This document shows, one piece after another, positions 50,230 through 62,912 of a stretch of DNA of 64,000 nucleotides. Position 1 is the stretch's first letter, and each line of letters begins with the position of its first letter. Both the position numbers and the translations under genes were made by a program. The notes beneath the pieces were generated by a model. The model had not been told where the DNA came from. It made no database searches and was given only the letters and a program-made list of their open reading frames with translations. This DNA comes from Lingula anatina (lineage: Eukaryota; Brachiopoda; Lingulata; Lingulida; Lingulidae). Where the stretch lies: NCBI RefSeq assembly GCF_001039355.2, contig NW_019775520.1, positions 72,138 through 136,137 on the forward strand, read 5' to 3'.

Positions 50230-52172
50230 GGTCAATTTAAATTTCACTGTCGTCACTGCTGTGTGGTATTGATTCTAAGTCTTCTAATGTAGACGAATAA
50301 GAGATCAATATTGAGCAACCTGACTTGCAGTTCAAATGCGTATGCGTCTGCCCCTAAACCTACTACTAGAGTTAGTCAATCCTTATCTGACAACCTAACT
50401 CGAACAGTGTTCAGGTAGCGTGATTGTAGTATACTTTTCGACTATTCGGCGCAGTTCTTACAGGTAATCAATTCTATAATTGCCGCAGAAATTACAGCAT
50501 TTATCCTTTCAGCAGAGCTAGGGTACTTCTCTGATTTTGTTACTTCTTACAGCTTATCTTTTAAAATATTTTAACTATTTTTGATCTACTGAAACATAGT
50601 CTCAAACATACAAGAGAGCATGAAGATGCTAAATACTGACAATAAGCTATATTATTTGAGTACATATCCGCCCAGCCAGTGGCTAGCTTCAGCAATCACT
50701 CATTCTTAAATCAGATAGATTCGCACTATGATTTTGTAAATGTAGGGGTGATGGTGGTGGGGTAGAAACCGCAGATCGTTTCTCCAAGATCACTTCAGAA
50801 AAGCATGTCAAGCATGCCCTGTACTTGGGCAACAGATAGATTTTGACTAGATATTTACACATATTTCTTTGACTAATCTTTGCACTTTCCTGGACTGTTT
50901 AACGAGAATGAATGTATGGAATTCACAGCATCACTCAGCTGTATGCTAGAAGAATACTCAGTACAGAGTAACTAACTCCCTGGGGGTTCACGCTAAATTG
51001 CAGTCTGCCGAGCGCGCACGACAGTTAATTACCTCCTTACAGCTTTTAGTAAGCGGGACAGACGCTTAAGCCGGCTAAGCTGACAGTAATCTAGTGAGAC
51101 TCCCCACAGGGATAGATCGATCTAAAATATGTGGGAATGGGGTCTTAGGCCCATTCCCATAAACACCATCGGTCTACGTAGATCTATCCAACACGGGAAC
51201 TCTCGTTGCAATTAGCCTGGCGTTGAGTAGAATACAGAAAATGGAGATTATACGAATACGTTGGAAACAAGAGTAGGCGTGTCATTCCGTTAAACTGATT
51301 GCACTCAGCGCGAGTTCCTGCAGAATTGGATTGATCCACTTAGACCGAAGGTGTCTATGGGAATGGGGTTTATATATGATAATAAATAATTGCAGCCGAG
51401 TGAGTCGCATAGGCTGATTGTCATCACAGCTTGTGAAGCATAGACACAAAGTAGGTGGCACAGAACCATGCTTTGCAATTGTTGCTGATTGCAATCTGAA
51501 CTTCATCATCATCATCTCATTTATTAACGTGTCACGTGTATAGAACGCCCAGCCCTTCGGGCTTATAAGACACCTGTTGTATACAATTTTTCCTGTCTTA
51601 AATCAAAAATCTTAACAATAAATTTTGCTAATTGCCTCAATTTTTTTCCATCAAGTCTTCTATAGAAATGTCATTTGCATGTCCGTAGCCAGGGGGGGTT
51701 CGGGGGGTTCGAGAGAACCGCCCCTTTTGCTGGGACAAGGTCCACTCTGGGTAAAATTTGATGTAGGTACCTGAAGTTTTTATGAGAAAAGGTCCACTTT
51801 TTCAAAAAAAGAACCCCCTTATCATTTTTTTGAATCTCTAACTTTTTATAAAATTTATATCTTTCCTCTGTGTAAGCAGTGCACCAAAGTAAGAAATGAC
51901 TCTCATCTTCTAATTCTTTTTTGCATACTTGGCATATTATTTCATTTAAAGGTGTATTTGTAAACCGTTTTCAATTCTTTTTTAAATGACATATATGTTC
52001 GAAGTTTAGGAAATTTCAAAATGTCTTTTTTTCCATTTACTTTGGAATTTTTCATAAAAGAGTTTTTGTAATGTATTCTATATCCACAATTAGTTTGTTC
52101 AAAAAATGGGTTTCCATATTACAGAATTTGAGTAGGCTACCTCTCTTTCCTCAGAGCACCAGTTTTTTTTTT

Positions 52173-52175
<3 letters not shown>

Positions 52176-52213
<38 letters not shown>

Positions 52214-52458
52214 ATGTTTGTGTGTGTGTGTGTGTGTGTGTTTATGTTTGTGTNNNNNNNNNNNNNNNNNNNNNNNNNNNNNNNNNNNNNNNNNNNNNNN
52301 NNNNNNNNNNNNNNNNNNNNNNNNNNNNNNNNNNNNNNNNNNNNNNNNNNNNNNNNNNNNNNNNNNNNNNNNNNNNNNNNNNNNNNNNNNNNNNNNNNNN
52401 NNNNNNNNNNNNNNNNNNNNNNNNNNNNNNNNNNNNNNNNNNNNNNNNNNNNNNNNNN

Positions 52459-52487
<29 letters not shown>
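52176..52487. repeat. (GT)n microsatellite with assembly gap
   Basis: GT repeats and TTTATGTTTGTG interruptions border Ns at 52254-52458. Long open frames across it are repeat artefacts. Confidence 0.9.
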
Positions 52488-52489
<2 letters not shown>

Positions 52490-54780
52490 CCAGTAGGGCG
52501 TGGCGGCAAGTCATTGTTTGTCTGTTCTTAGATTTATAATTTTTTTGAAAAATACTGAAAAAAAAATGCCCAAGAAACCATAGTTGAGGTGTAAACGGAC
52601 GTACACGCGGAAAAGTGAACATTTTTTTAAAACGCCACAAATTAGAGGGATTTATGATGTCAGTACAAATAAACATTAACGACTGTTTAGTTACGTTACT
52701 GCAAATATGAAAATGCATGGAAGTAAACTTAGATTATCACGGACCAAGTTGGCACTGTGAACAAGGCTGCACAGCAGATGGGATTTTTTCAAGAATCCCC
52801 TGATAAACATGTATGGATTGATTGATCTTCTCAGATCAAAAGAATGCCCTGATGTTTCAATATTGAATCATTCAAACATGTTGACAATGACAGCACAGAT
52901 TTTACGTATGACTGGAAGAATATCTAGTGTCAAACAACATCCGCATTAATTCTTAGTTATCCTTTATTTAGAACCCCCGCTTTTCAACAGGAAGATGGTA
53001 AGCAATATCTTCACCATGTCCGCCCCAGGAGTTTATTTTTCTGGGACGATCATTTATAACACTGGTGCCTGTGCGGTATGAACCTAGAGAACCCGCACTC
53101 ACTTGCCCATTTAATCATCAAGCTATTGCATAAAATTACCTGTTTCATACATTGTTCAGATTTTATTATGGCAACCCGCATAATGATGCTGTGAATAATG
53201 CGGAAAACCCTCATATTGGAGACGGCGTTCTGCATGCGGTTGATTTATACTGAACATAGAACGCAGAGTCTGTTTTTATTTTTACTGTCTAGACCAATAT
53301 AGATTACTGTATGGAAAAGGATGAGTGTAAAAATAATTTTTAAAAAGGAAGTATGCATAATATATTTCTTTTTCAGAACAGAGTGCTAATCGACTTGATT
53401 AATTAATCAATTTAACCGTTAATCAATGACTTCATTAATCGAGAAATAATTTATTCGTCTATTTATTTACCTCAATCATTTATACATACATGTACGCCAT
53501 GCTTTGCTTTTTTTCTAAAACACAGAAACTGCCTACAATCTCCAGTTTTTGTTATCATAAAAAGAGACAAACAGCAATTGTCAGGACATACGAGGCCGCG
53601 AGACTGTTTTTTTGGTAAAATATTATCAACAATGTGAATAACAGACCTTGACTTCTTCTACACAAAATCCTTTTAAAAACATCAGATTTTTGAAGAAGTC
53701 GGGTTTCAGATTCTATAACTCATTTTTTATTTTGATTGATGCCTTGTATTTCAGTAAAAAAGCTAATGGTATCAACTGAATAGGATTTGAACTCGAATAT
53801 ATCAGTACTAAATTGAAATATACACTGTAGGTATTATATCAGGTTGGCGACAGAAGCAAGCAAGGCGTTACACAACTCATGCCAGTTAATATAGTCATAT
53901 CACTGTGGGATATATCATGTTACAATACCACAGTATCCAAAATTCGGGATGAATTGCAGCACGACCACAAAGTTGACTTCCAGATGCACAGCCTAGTCCT
54001 TATTCGGCTGCTAATTGATATGACAGCTTCGAAAGCCTCATCTGCCCACTTGTGAAAAGCGCACAATACTAGAAATCACCTCTAATTTGAAGTAGGGTTT
54101 AACATCAGGTTAAAAACGTGTAGACAAAGTAATTTGAACTTGTGTCAGCTATAGGTATTCATTACATTTCATGGGCGGTATGAAAAAGAGTATCTATAAG
54201 AAATAGTATCTTTTATGTCTGGTGCAGTAAACTGCGAATGCGTAACTTATCTTTATTACATGATATCATGAAATTCTCCTCTGGGTTCTACCAAAAATCC
54301 TTTTTTTTTCACCCTTAAGAAACAATTTATAAATATGCTTGCCAAATTGCTTATCCTTAATATAAAATTGGCAAGGACACTTGTATATACGTCTTCTTCG
54401 CTGTAGCGAAAAAGAATACGATGACAATATCCTGGCACGATCTGAAGGAAGACATGTCATATTGACGTTTAAAAGGTATCTATTCACACAGCAAAGGTGC
54501 TGGAAAAGTTGATAATGTCACGCACACTTCTCTGTAACGAATCACTCACGAAAGACGTGCAGAAAGTAAATTTTGTAAGCTTTTAAATGTGTAGAAGGCG
54601 AATTTTGGGTGGGAAATACTCCGATATTTGCATTATGTTCACGCTTCATATTTTAGTTATACATTAAAGGCGCTTTCTAAACATTTTAAAGATAATCTCA
54701 GTTGTCCCCAACGAATTTATTTGTCATTTCTGGTCGTAGTTATCTTTTCTGTGATAAAGCATTTCATTGTTTTTACAGAA
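52490..54780. other. Intron/intergenic stretch, no gene
   Basis: AT-rich. I see no coding exon or bounded element between the gap and the hairpin at 54.8 kb. Confidence 0.5.
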
Positions 54781-54784
54781 TGAA

Positions 54785-54870
54785 GTATACATATTTTGAT
54801 GCATCTAGAAAGATCTACATAATAGTTGTTGAATACGAAGATCTTTCTAGATGCATCAAAATATGTATAC
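54785..54870. repeat. Perfect 32-bp inverted repeat with 22-nt loop
   Basis: Arms 54785-54816 and 54839-54870 are exact reverse complements (GTATACATATTTTGATGCAT... and its inverse). Four more bases pair outside a 6-nt bulge. A transcript from either strand would form a long hairpin. Confidence 0.85.
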
Positions 54871-54880
54871 CAGTACTTCA

Positions 54881-57000
54881 TTTATTACCAAGATCTATAC
54901 GGTGAATCTCTATTAAGGTCCAAGGGTGAATCAACATGAATCCTCAACTGTTTTTACAGGAAATGTAAGCAAATGCTCTAACATGGGAATTTTTTAGTCA
55001 AAATGGCCATAAAACAGAAGACAAACTTATCTGTGATAGAAAAACAATCGCCCACTGTACCTTTAAGTTAAACGCAACATTTGATTATGTACTCTCAAGC
55101 GGTTTCTAACATTTACGGGCTGGTGGTCCAGTTAATTGATGGATACCACAAGCTCCGTGCAGTGTAGCCCAGACGTTCAGTTACATGCAAACAGTCTCTC
55201 TTGCCTTGGAGTCGGTCTGTAACGGTTTCAAGTCGTTTCTGGAAGCTACCGTAGATTATCTGTTCAGATTAAGAACAAGAGCAAGAACATACATCCTGCT
55301 GGCAACAACATATTTCTTTGAACCAGTTACAAAAAAACTACTTTGTCGTAAGTGAAGCTGGTACTTATGCAACTCCGGTAATAATCTTATCTAGTGTTTG
55401 CGTATATAGTAGTATACCAAACAGTATTTATATTACTTTACGTACTATCAAATTCCACTAACATCATTCATAATCGACGAGGACCTAAATGTAAATGATG
55501 TATCCAAGAAAAAAAGCTGTTTGAAAGTATGCGACATAAGCAACAGCATTAGATTTTTTAAATCGTGTACTGCATCTAAGAGATTATCTTTTGACGTCTG
55601 TTGATGGTCGCTGACAAATATTTGTAAGTAAAAACTTTTACATACACAAATGTAAAAATTGGAAAAAGAGCTCTTAACAATGTTCCATCGTATACAGCTT
55701 GCGCTGCCACCACTCCCTCATTACATAACTCAAGTTAAGGCAAATACAAGAAACCTGAACAAAATATTGCGACCAAGTTACTATGTTTATATTCAGATAG
55801 GCACTGAATAGTAAGGAAAATAGCAGCAACCTGGAAAAGTACTATCGGATCAACACGAGTTTTGCGTAACACGCAGGGTGGATTAACAATTCCGTATATA
55901 ATAACAAGAACATTAGTTCTTTTTCCAGTTCGCTGGTGACGCGTTTTCTCTCCAATTTAGAAACACCTCACACGTACAAGTAATTAGAACAAGTTCATCT
56001 CTTAAACTCAAATGTGAGGTATGCCTTCTTCAGTATGCATATCTAAACGCATACAACGCCCTGCACTCCAGTTGACAATGGCCCTGCGCTAACTCATATT
56101 GCAACTTGTTAAGAAAGGTAAAATATCGCAAAGCCATTTATTCGAACGAACTGACCTTTATTTAGTGTACCAACAGTTAAAAAGACAGATCCAAAGGAAA
56201 AAAAATAATGTTGGCCCTTTTGGGTCTTTTGGACCACTGCCAGCGGGAGCTTGCAGACGACCTGCTCCAGATTCTTTCATGGTTTGCGATCTTGATGACT
56301 GCAACCAATAGCGTTTAGTTGAGCAGTTTGTTAATCCTAAATTGTTTGTTCTTTCTTTTGTTCGTTTGTTTTTTTTCAACTTGATACTATGTCTGTCTAC
56401 ATTTGTCTAGTTAGGCTTTTAATATTCCAATAGGCTTGATACTTGGACTTTGAACAAATACATGTGCCAAGGGTCTATGCAACGTATCGGTGTGTTGACC
56501 TCAAATTGCCGTCTTTCTCATTCTTTTCCGTTTTCAGTTTTAATCCTCTTTCCTTAATTCCAAAAATATCGTCCTTGATTGATGATTCACAACTGATCCA
56601 TTGATGCTAATACCTTTATCTTTGCTTTTCTTTGTTACCACAGCAGTAACGATCGATAGACGTGTGCCCCGCCCAATGGGGAAACCATTCCACAGCCGAA
56701 ATATTCAAGTGTCGACTACATCCGACATTTCTCTCTAAACAGTGGTAGAATATTTCGACATTTCTGTCGCCCGTCTGACTTAGCCGTTCGTTTTATTTCT
56801 GTTTTTACTGTTGTCAGTGTGTTGTTGCCACTTACGAGAGCTTATGCGGTAGTCGACCAAATTTACGTAGGTAACTCGTGCAGTGAGGAATAATTTCTGC
56901 GTTTTATTTTCAATAATGCTATGCCATGCATATAAAAAATTAAAGACCCTCTTAGTCCACGATCAAACATAACAACAATCGTTAACTTGTTGAATAACAA
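54881..57000. other. Stretch 3' of the distal CA-C exon, no further gene
   Basis: No exon recognised. Similarity to the CA-B intron 1 flank (22530 on) begins near 56810. Confidence 0.5.
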
Positions 57001-57078
57001 AAACCGCAGGTACAGCGTGTACGTGTATTTTTGAATATAACTGAAAAATTAAATCAGATTATTAAACAGATGCCTTAC

Positions 57079-57145
57079 CTGTACCAGCTCCCTTGGCTAC
57101 CGAAAAACACACCGCAACGCAGACGACTGACAGTAGAAAATTCAT
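57079..57145 (-). CDS. Distal first exon of CA-C, direct paralogue of CA-B exon 1
   Basis: This 67-nt exon has the same length, phase-1 donor and signal peptide type (MNFLLSVVCVAVCFSVAKG) as CA-B exon 1. The 5' flank aligns to the CA-B promoter through a TATA box and on to about 57351. It is the expected ancestral first exon of the duplicated gene, now some 21 kb from exon 2 at 35.8 kb. It could be used with a very long intron 1, or be stranded. Confidence 0.65.
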
Positions 57146-57226
57146 CTCCCGACGATTTGTAAATCGGAAACCAGGCTGAAAGGCTGGGCACGTTAATACT
57201 GACTCGGTCTGTAGTCGTATCAGCTG

Positions 57227-57232
57227 TATATA
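57227..57232 (-). promoter_or_regulatory. TATA box of the distal CA-C first exon
   Basis: TATATA lies 82 nt upstream of the ATG at 57145, matching the spacing at CA-B. An intact box argues that this first exon retains promoter capacity. Confidence 0.55.
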
Positions 57233-57351
57233 GCTTGCCGGTTTTACTAGGTAGCGATGGATGCGGCACCTGGTGGTAAAACGGTCTTCACGCGGACGCT
57301 TATTCATGTGACCCACGTTTTCAGTGACGCCCAGACGCCCTAGATCTTTAT

Positions 57352-60300
57352 GTTGTTTTGTTAATAGAGGCATGTAAACACTGGGGTTTAATTTTGGCCT
57401 GGCATGATTGCGATTCTAATTAACTATTTCAAGTAATGTTATTCCTTGTTGAGCTCTGTTGTTATCAAAATGGACATAAGACATAAGGCACATATATTTC
57501 TTTTTGTAATGTGTTGATATATGGAGTGGTAGTGGTTATGTAAACGTTATCACTTGCCTCTGCCTGTCTGTCAATTAGCAGATTATCTGTACTTTTAAAC
57601 TAAATACATTTTTCATGAAACCTTGGCTCGACTAGTTGGGGACTACCATGGCCCATAGGAGCCTACGCGTGCGTCTTTTAGACGCCCCTTTACATGCGAA
57701 AACGACATACACCGAGTCTATTTCGTATGTTATTAGACTTATTAAGCCCCATGCCGCGTTCGTCTTTTACTACATGGTCAACCGATTACATTATACACTT
57801 AGAACAGATTTACTTGGCTTAAGTCAAGTATTTAAAGACACTGCGAGATGAGACTATTTGTGGCTTTACTGAAACTATATGCGAATATATGATATAGTAT
57901 AACAATAAATAATGAACATATTTTCATGACCACTGCCTTAAAAACAAGATATTATCATTTCAATAGCACGACAAAAGGTGTAAGAATGCATGGCGATTTT
58001 ATTTATGTCACAATTCGTGGGGAAAGCATGTTGGCCTGTACATTACGTGTGAAAAGTTATTTGTCCTTTGCCGCATAAGACTGGTCATTAGAATGCCATG
58101 TGGATCAAGGTATTGATGTCACTCTATTGTCCCAAAGTACAGTGAAACCGATAGGTTCAATAGTATTACAATAGGACGAGTACAATTATTCTTACAAAAT
58201 TGCCCAAAAGCAAAAAGCTATAAGACAGCCAAAATTAATCCGCAACAGGATATCCTAATATTTTGGACGTCATTCATGACATAGGCCATTTCTATTCAAA
58301 CCATAAGCGATGCAAGGTTATTAGTTTAAAATTGTGAAGGGAAATACGTCAATTCGCAAAACATCGATGTACAATAAAGGGCGCTCGTCTCTCAACAGTG
58401 CCTTCACCTGTAAGTTGCTTTGGAATAAGCGTCTTTTCTTCCTTTCAGCGCCGGTTCATTGACTCTGGAATACTGCCTTACTTTCTTTTCAGCAAAAGCA
58501 ACTTCCCCTTGCAGCTGTACATGTACAATGAGCACCTCATTTCACCTCTTTTCAGCATTTCGTGTGTTATTGTTGTTTTTGCGGGGATACTCTTACTCAT
58601 GCATACCTGTTGTTTAATCTGTAGCAGAAAAGGTGTACCCACTCGTTAAAGTGTAAAATTACACGTAGGGGACCTATATGTGAACACTGCCCTTTCCTAT
58701 GAGATATGTAACAGCGTACGTGCAGTGCCGTCTTCTTTAATTTGTGCATGAAATTACTTGAAGGAAGTAGTTCTATATAATTCAGTTGTTTCATAGTTGC
58801 CACAAAAAGTGTATCATGCAAGTAGTACTGAACGGTCTTTTTTCCTTATTGTCAGCTTTTCCTTATTGCAAAAAAAAATCTATAACCATGTGAAAATTTT
58901 GCTCATTTTTTCCAAGTAACAATGTGTCCAAAACACCGGAAGAGAGATGTTAGATGCACCGCCATGAATTGGATCGAAATTTAGATACGTGCTAATCATT
59001 TTGAATGAAACATCGAATTATTATTCAGCAAACAAGGATGCCAAATTAGTTTGTCCTGGTGGGGTGAAGTTTGTTTTTGAGGCCGATGTACGTGCTGTAA
59101 TGAGTCTGCCGGCCTGGAGTGATCCATTTGCGGACGATTTAATGTATAAAAGGATTTTAATCGTGTTTCTGATATTTTTCCCATTTATTCCTCATACAGA
59201 CATCACATTTTCCGTAAATGTACAACACTATATCTGAGCGCGTTTTTAAGGTCAGTTTTCGACTTTCAGCCTGATACTCGATTCTCACAATTCAGTTTCG
59301 GTGTTTATTGTCAGTACGACTTATGCAGTTTGAATAATTTAAGACGATATTTCCAAACAAATGAAACGCCTCTCTTCCTTTGATAAGACCTCAGTCCCTT
59401 ATCAATAACGCGTGAAAAAGCTATGAAGCTTGATGGAAGAAGACACCTAAATTACCGAAAATTCGTTAAAACTATCTGTCAGTTTAAGACCGAGTCCCAT
59501 TCACAAATTCTCGTCCGAAAAGGTTGTGCACTCGTTTTGTGCAATAAAATTCGGGGACTGCACGGAATGTGCTGAGAACTAATTGTACGCAATTGTGACC
59601 TAGTACCACGCGCGAAAATAGCGACCTTAAATCCTTTTTCGCTTCACTGACTCCAAAAGGGTCACTTTCGCGCCTCTGACAGCAGTACACTGTATAAACA
59701 CCAATCAAAAGAATGCTTTCAAACTCAATACCAAACCTTACAGCAGGAGAGCAACAATATATAAATCAATCTAGGGATCTGTGTCGAAATTCCCCGCAAA
59801 TTGAATTCCACCGCTGATAAGTTGTATAAAGATTTGGTGCAAAATTGATACTAATCTGTGCGCATCGCTCAAGATGTAGACATCACCGGAGTTTTCATGA
59901 CTTGGTTTTGAGCAATAATACGTAGATTTTTTGAATAAGATTTTTAAACCTATTTGCAATATTTTTGCGACATCACTGCCATCCTTCATCCAGCTAAGGA
60001 ATAAGTCTATCAATACATCGGCTTTCACTGGCTTACACCACCGTATTGCTTATAAACGAAGCGGTATGCCAACTGAGACGTGTGAAACTTATTCCTCTCC
60101 GAACGAAAAGAAAGTTGTGCAGAGCAGAACAAACACAGCCCCTGTTGCAGTCGGTATTAGACAAAATTTGTTTAACGATTTCAAAATATTATTTTGAAAG
60201 GTTGTCCTAGAAAAGTGCGCCTAAATCGCAAGCTTAAAGGAAAGCGCCTAGGGGCGGTTTTGCGAAGCCATCGTTAATGTTTGCCGTAACGGTCACATTA

Positions 60301-61091
60301 ACAATGAATTTCATCTCAGTTTGCATTTAAAGATGAGATTAATTTAGAATAAAACGTCATGAAAAGTTATACACACGTTTACGTGATACAGCCCCTTCTC
60401 CAGCGGTTGCGAGGCAGCCTCACACACAACATCTAATATTAAAAATAACAAAAATAACGTTCTAACTCATTGTGAGGCCAATGGAAAACGCCCAAAAACA
60501 CAAGTGCTTTCTTTAGACTGACAGGAGGCAAAGAGTTCTTCCCCATGGAAAGATTCAGGGAATGAATTAAGGGTCTAATGATTTTGATAGCGTGATGTTT
60601 GTAGCTGACCAACAAGAACTTAAAATCTTTGTCACTGGGGTCCTTGAACTGGATACACCCATTCAGTTTAACGCCATCCATCACACATAGAATGTCACAA
60701 AGCATGACGCAAAAGCTGTCTTTATATGGCAGTCTTTGCGAAGTCGAGGCATCGCCTCTTTGGGAAAAAGAATGTATAGGGTTAAGCTACATTTCTAAAC
60801 TGTTCATTTCGTAAGAAGAAAATTCCAATCTTACCTCCATTGAATTAGACGGATGAGATGTCGGTTGTATGTTACTTGTATCGAAAAAAAACAAAAAAAA
60901 AACACGTCTTTGTCACCAAATATGCCCTGTCCTTTCTTTCATGCATTTTTCATTACATACGTATTTCATGTGCTTTTAAGTCTTTTAATGGCCTGCATTA
61001 AAATTTTAAATTAAATGTATTGCAACACACGACTAAACAAAAACAAATAACACGTCACACGTGTCTCCTTTTTTTAAGGGAGAGATTATTA
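57352..61091. other. Upstream region beyond the duplication, no gene
   Basis: Short open frames on both strands show no domain, signal or splice-consistent structure that I recognise. No bounded repeat seen. Confidence 0.5.
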
Positions 61092-61329
61092 AGCCTAGGT
61101 CACAAACGAACGTACGGGCTGCTACGTGTGGTCTACGACCAAAAAAATGGGGAAAACGTGGGAGTTCGTGCGTGAGGAGTACGTCCATCGTGCGACTTTT
61201 GGAGGACGCAAACAGCACGTAGAAACTTTCCGACATGATCAACAGCCGCTACGTGCGATCTATCTACGTCCTAGCCGGACGCAAGGAACCTAAAAACCGT
61301 GCGTCCAAAACGTAGTTGGGACCTAGGCT
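61092..61329. mobile_element. MITE with AGCCTAGGTC ends and TTA duplication
   Basis: 238 bp bounded by AGCCTAGGTC and GACCTAGGCT, with TTA on each side (61089-61091, 61330-61332). The interior is rich in short TACGT-type motifs. The three-base duplication suggests PIF/Harbinger. Confidence 0.75.
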
Positions 61330-61877
61330 TTACCGATGGCTCACGTCGTGCATTTACTACCAGTTGTAGATTTTTTCCAGTCCAGAAAACAAAATACATA
61401 AATATCTACGGCATAATTTTCGAAAATCTTCTTGGCTGACCTTAAACATAAGAAAGAGATAAAATTGTCGAAAGAAATATAGCCTTTATCTAGACAAAAA
61501 TCCGCTTAAGTGCTACAAGAGAAATATAATATCTTAACTATCGCATTATACCTATAGCAAATTCCCCGAACAATATCTGCGTTGGACGGCAACATCTTTG
61601 TCAATGGTCATTTTGAACAAAATTTTAGGAATAATAGTAACGTGCTGTTACTTAGGGCAATTTTTGTTTGGTAGTTGTATTGATCCATACTATTAGATTG
61701 GGGTCCAGTTTATATGACTCCTTAAAACTTCATTGTACAAATTCTGGATAGATGAAAATCGATATGTTTTAATATATGATGTAACTTATAAAGGAGGCTT
61801 AAGATAGCGCACAGCACAACTTGACCCGCCCTCATCTTTCTCTTTCCGCACCAGGAACCCTTTTCATGCGACCAAAC

Positions 61878-62051
61878 TACCCTCTACCAGGGTCGCAGTT
61901 ATTATTGTGGACATTTCTTGCCCTCTACCAGGGTCGCAGTTATTATTGTGGACATTTCTTGCTGACATCAGACCAAAATGACTGTCTATTTATCTAGAGA
62001 CATATCTGTGAATATCTGTGAAAAATCAATATATCGCCCTGGTAGAGGGTA
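61878..62051. mobile_element. MITE with 9-bp target duplication and internal 41-bp repeat
   Basis: Ends TACCCTCTACCAGGG and inverse. CGACCAAAC is duplicated exactly at 61869-61877 and 62052-62060. A 41-bp unit including the left end occurs twice in tandem (61880-61920, 61921-61961). Nine-base duplications are typical of Mutator-like elements; superfamily is inferred. Confidence 0.8.
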
Positions 62052-62229
62052 CGACCAAACCAGGGATAGTTCTGTAAACTGCCCTACTTAACGCAAGAGT
62101 CGACCTTGCCTATGTTTGATATCATCCTATCCCGCAGAAAGGCATCGACTAACCTAATCATTCTGCTCTGTTAAAAAAGAGGGTCACTTTGAATCAATGC
62201 GAGTAACTGGTAGTTAGGAAGTGGACAAA

Positions 62230-62360
62230 CCCTAACAGAAACTTCCTATAGGGTCCTATAGGAAATTGGCCAAAGAATACTATAGGACATCCTATTGTGT
62301 CTTATAGCACTCTATAGGAAATTGGCCAAAGAATACTATAGGACATTCTATAGTGTCTTA
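62230..62360. repeat. CTATAGGAAATTGGCC tandem repeat, host of MITE cluster
   Basis: About two imperfect copies of a roughly 58-bp unit containing CTATAGGAAATTGGCCAAAG. A further diverged piece lies after the first MITE (62588-62640), so the MITEs interrupted a repeat array. Confidence 0.65.
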
Positions 62361-62585
62361 GACCCCATTTCCATAGATTTTAGATCGATCTATCCCTGTG
62401 GAGAGTCTCACTAGATTACTGTCAGCTTAACCGGCTTAAGCGTCTGTCCCGCCTACTGAAAGCTGTAAGGGGGTAATTAACTATGGTGCGCGCTCGGCTG
62501 AATGCAATTTCGCGTGAACCCCCAGGGAGTTAGTTCGATCTAAATCTTAATCTCTGGATTGATCTAAATCTCTGGGAACACACCC
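62361..62585. mobile_element. MITE (GACCCCATTTCC family), TTA-flanked, copy 1
   Basis: 225 bp with imperfect inverted ends (GACCCCATTTCC and the inverse of GGGTGTGTTCCC, both followed by GAT-rich motifs). TTA occurs at 62358-62360 and 62586-62588. Confidence 0.7.
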
Positions 62586-62685
62586 TTATAGCACTCTATA
62601 GGAAATGGACCAATAATCGTAAAGGGTCTTATGGGGCATATGTTCTGTAGATAGGAATCCTATAGGACGTCCGGTAAAAGTCTTA

Positions 62686-62909
62686 GGGTGTATTCCCAGA
62701 GATTTAGATCGATCCAGAGATTAAGATTTAGATCGACCTAACTCCCTGGGGGTTCACGCTAAATTGCAGTCAGCCGAGCGCGCACCCAGTTAATTACCCC
62801 CTTACAGCTTTTAGTAGGCGGGACAGACGCTTAAGCCGGCTAAGCTGACAGTAATCTAGTGAGACTCCCCACAGGGATAGATCGATCTAAAATCTATGGA
62901 AATGGGGTC
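62686..62909. mobile_element. MITE (GACCCCATTTCC family), inverted copy 2
   Basis: 224 bp, opposite orientation to copy 1, flanked by TTA (62683-62685, 62910-62912). Confidence 0.7.
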
Positions 62910-62912
62910 TTA

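Larger units (their letters stand above)
43434..52253. repeat. Large direct duplication carrying the alternative first exon
   Basis: 43434-46566 matches 48821-51930 at offset near 5387, and the 3' part of copy 1 (48490-48815) matches about 51910-52253. Each copy has the MRPV first exon, a (CA)n tract (44640-44675; 50012-50039) and two MITEs. A single N at 48816 lies at the copy 2 start, and copy 2 ends in a 205-base gap (52254-52458). Confidence 0.8.
25700..57351. repeat. Tandem duplication unit 2 (spacer + CA-C), expanded by insertions
   Basis: Collinear with unit 1. Relative to unit 1 it has gained a Tc1-derived MITE (26246), a fold-back element (26727-29155), nested MITEs in CA-C intron 4 (34.3 kb), and about 20 kb between exon 2 and the distal exon 1. 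Unit 1 supplies the empty sites for the first and third of these. Confidence 0.7.

Noticed and set aside
52071-52718. Long open frames with Cys/Val or Thr/His repeats across 52.1-52.7 kb, and similar frames at 7.1-7.5 kb
   Set aside because: They are translations of GT/CT microsatellites and of assembly Ns.
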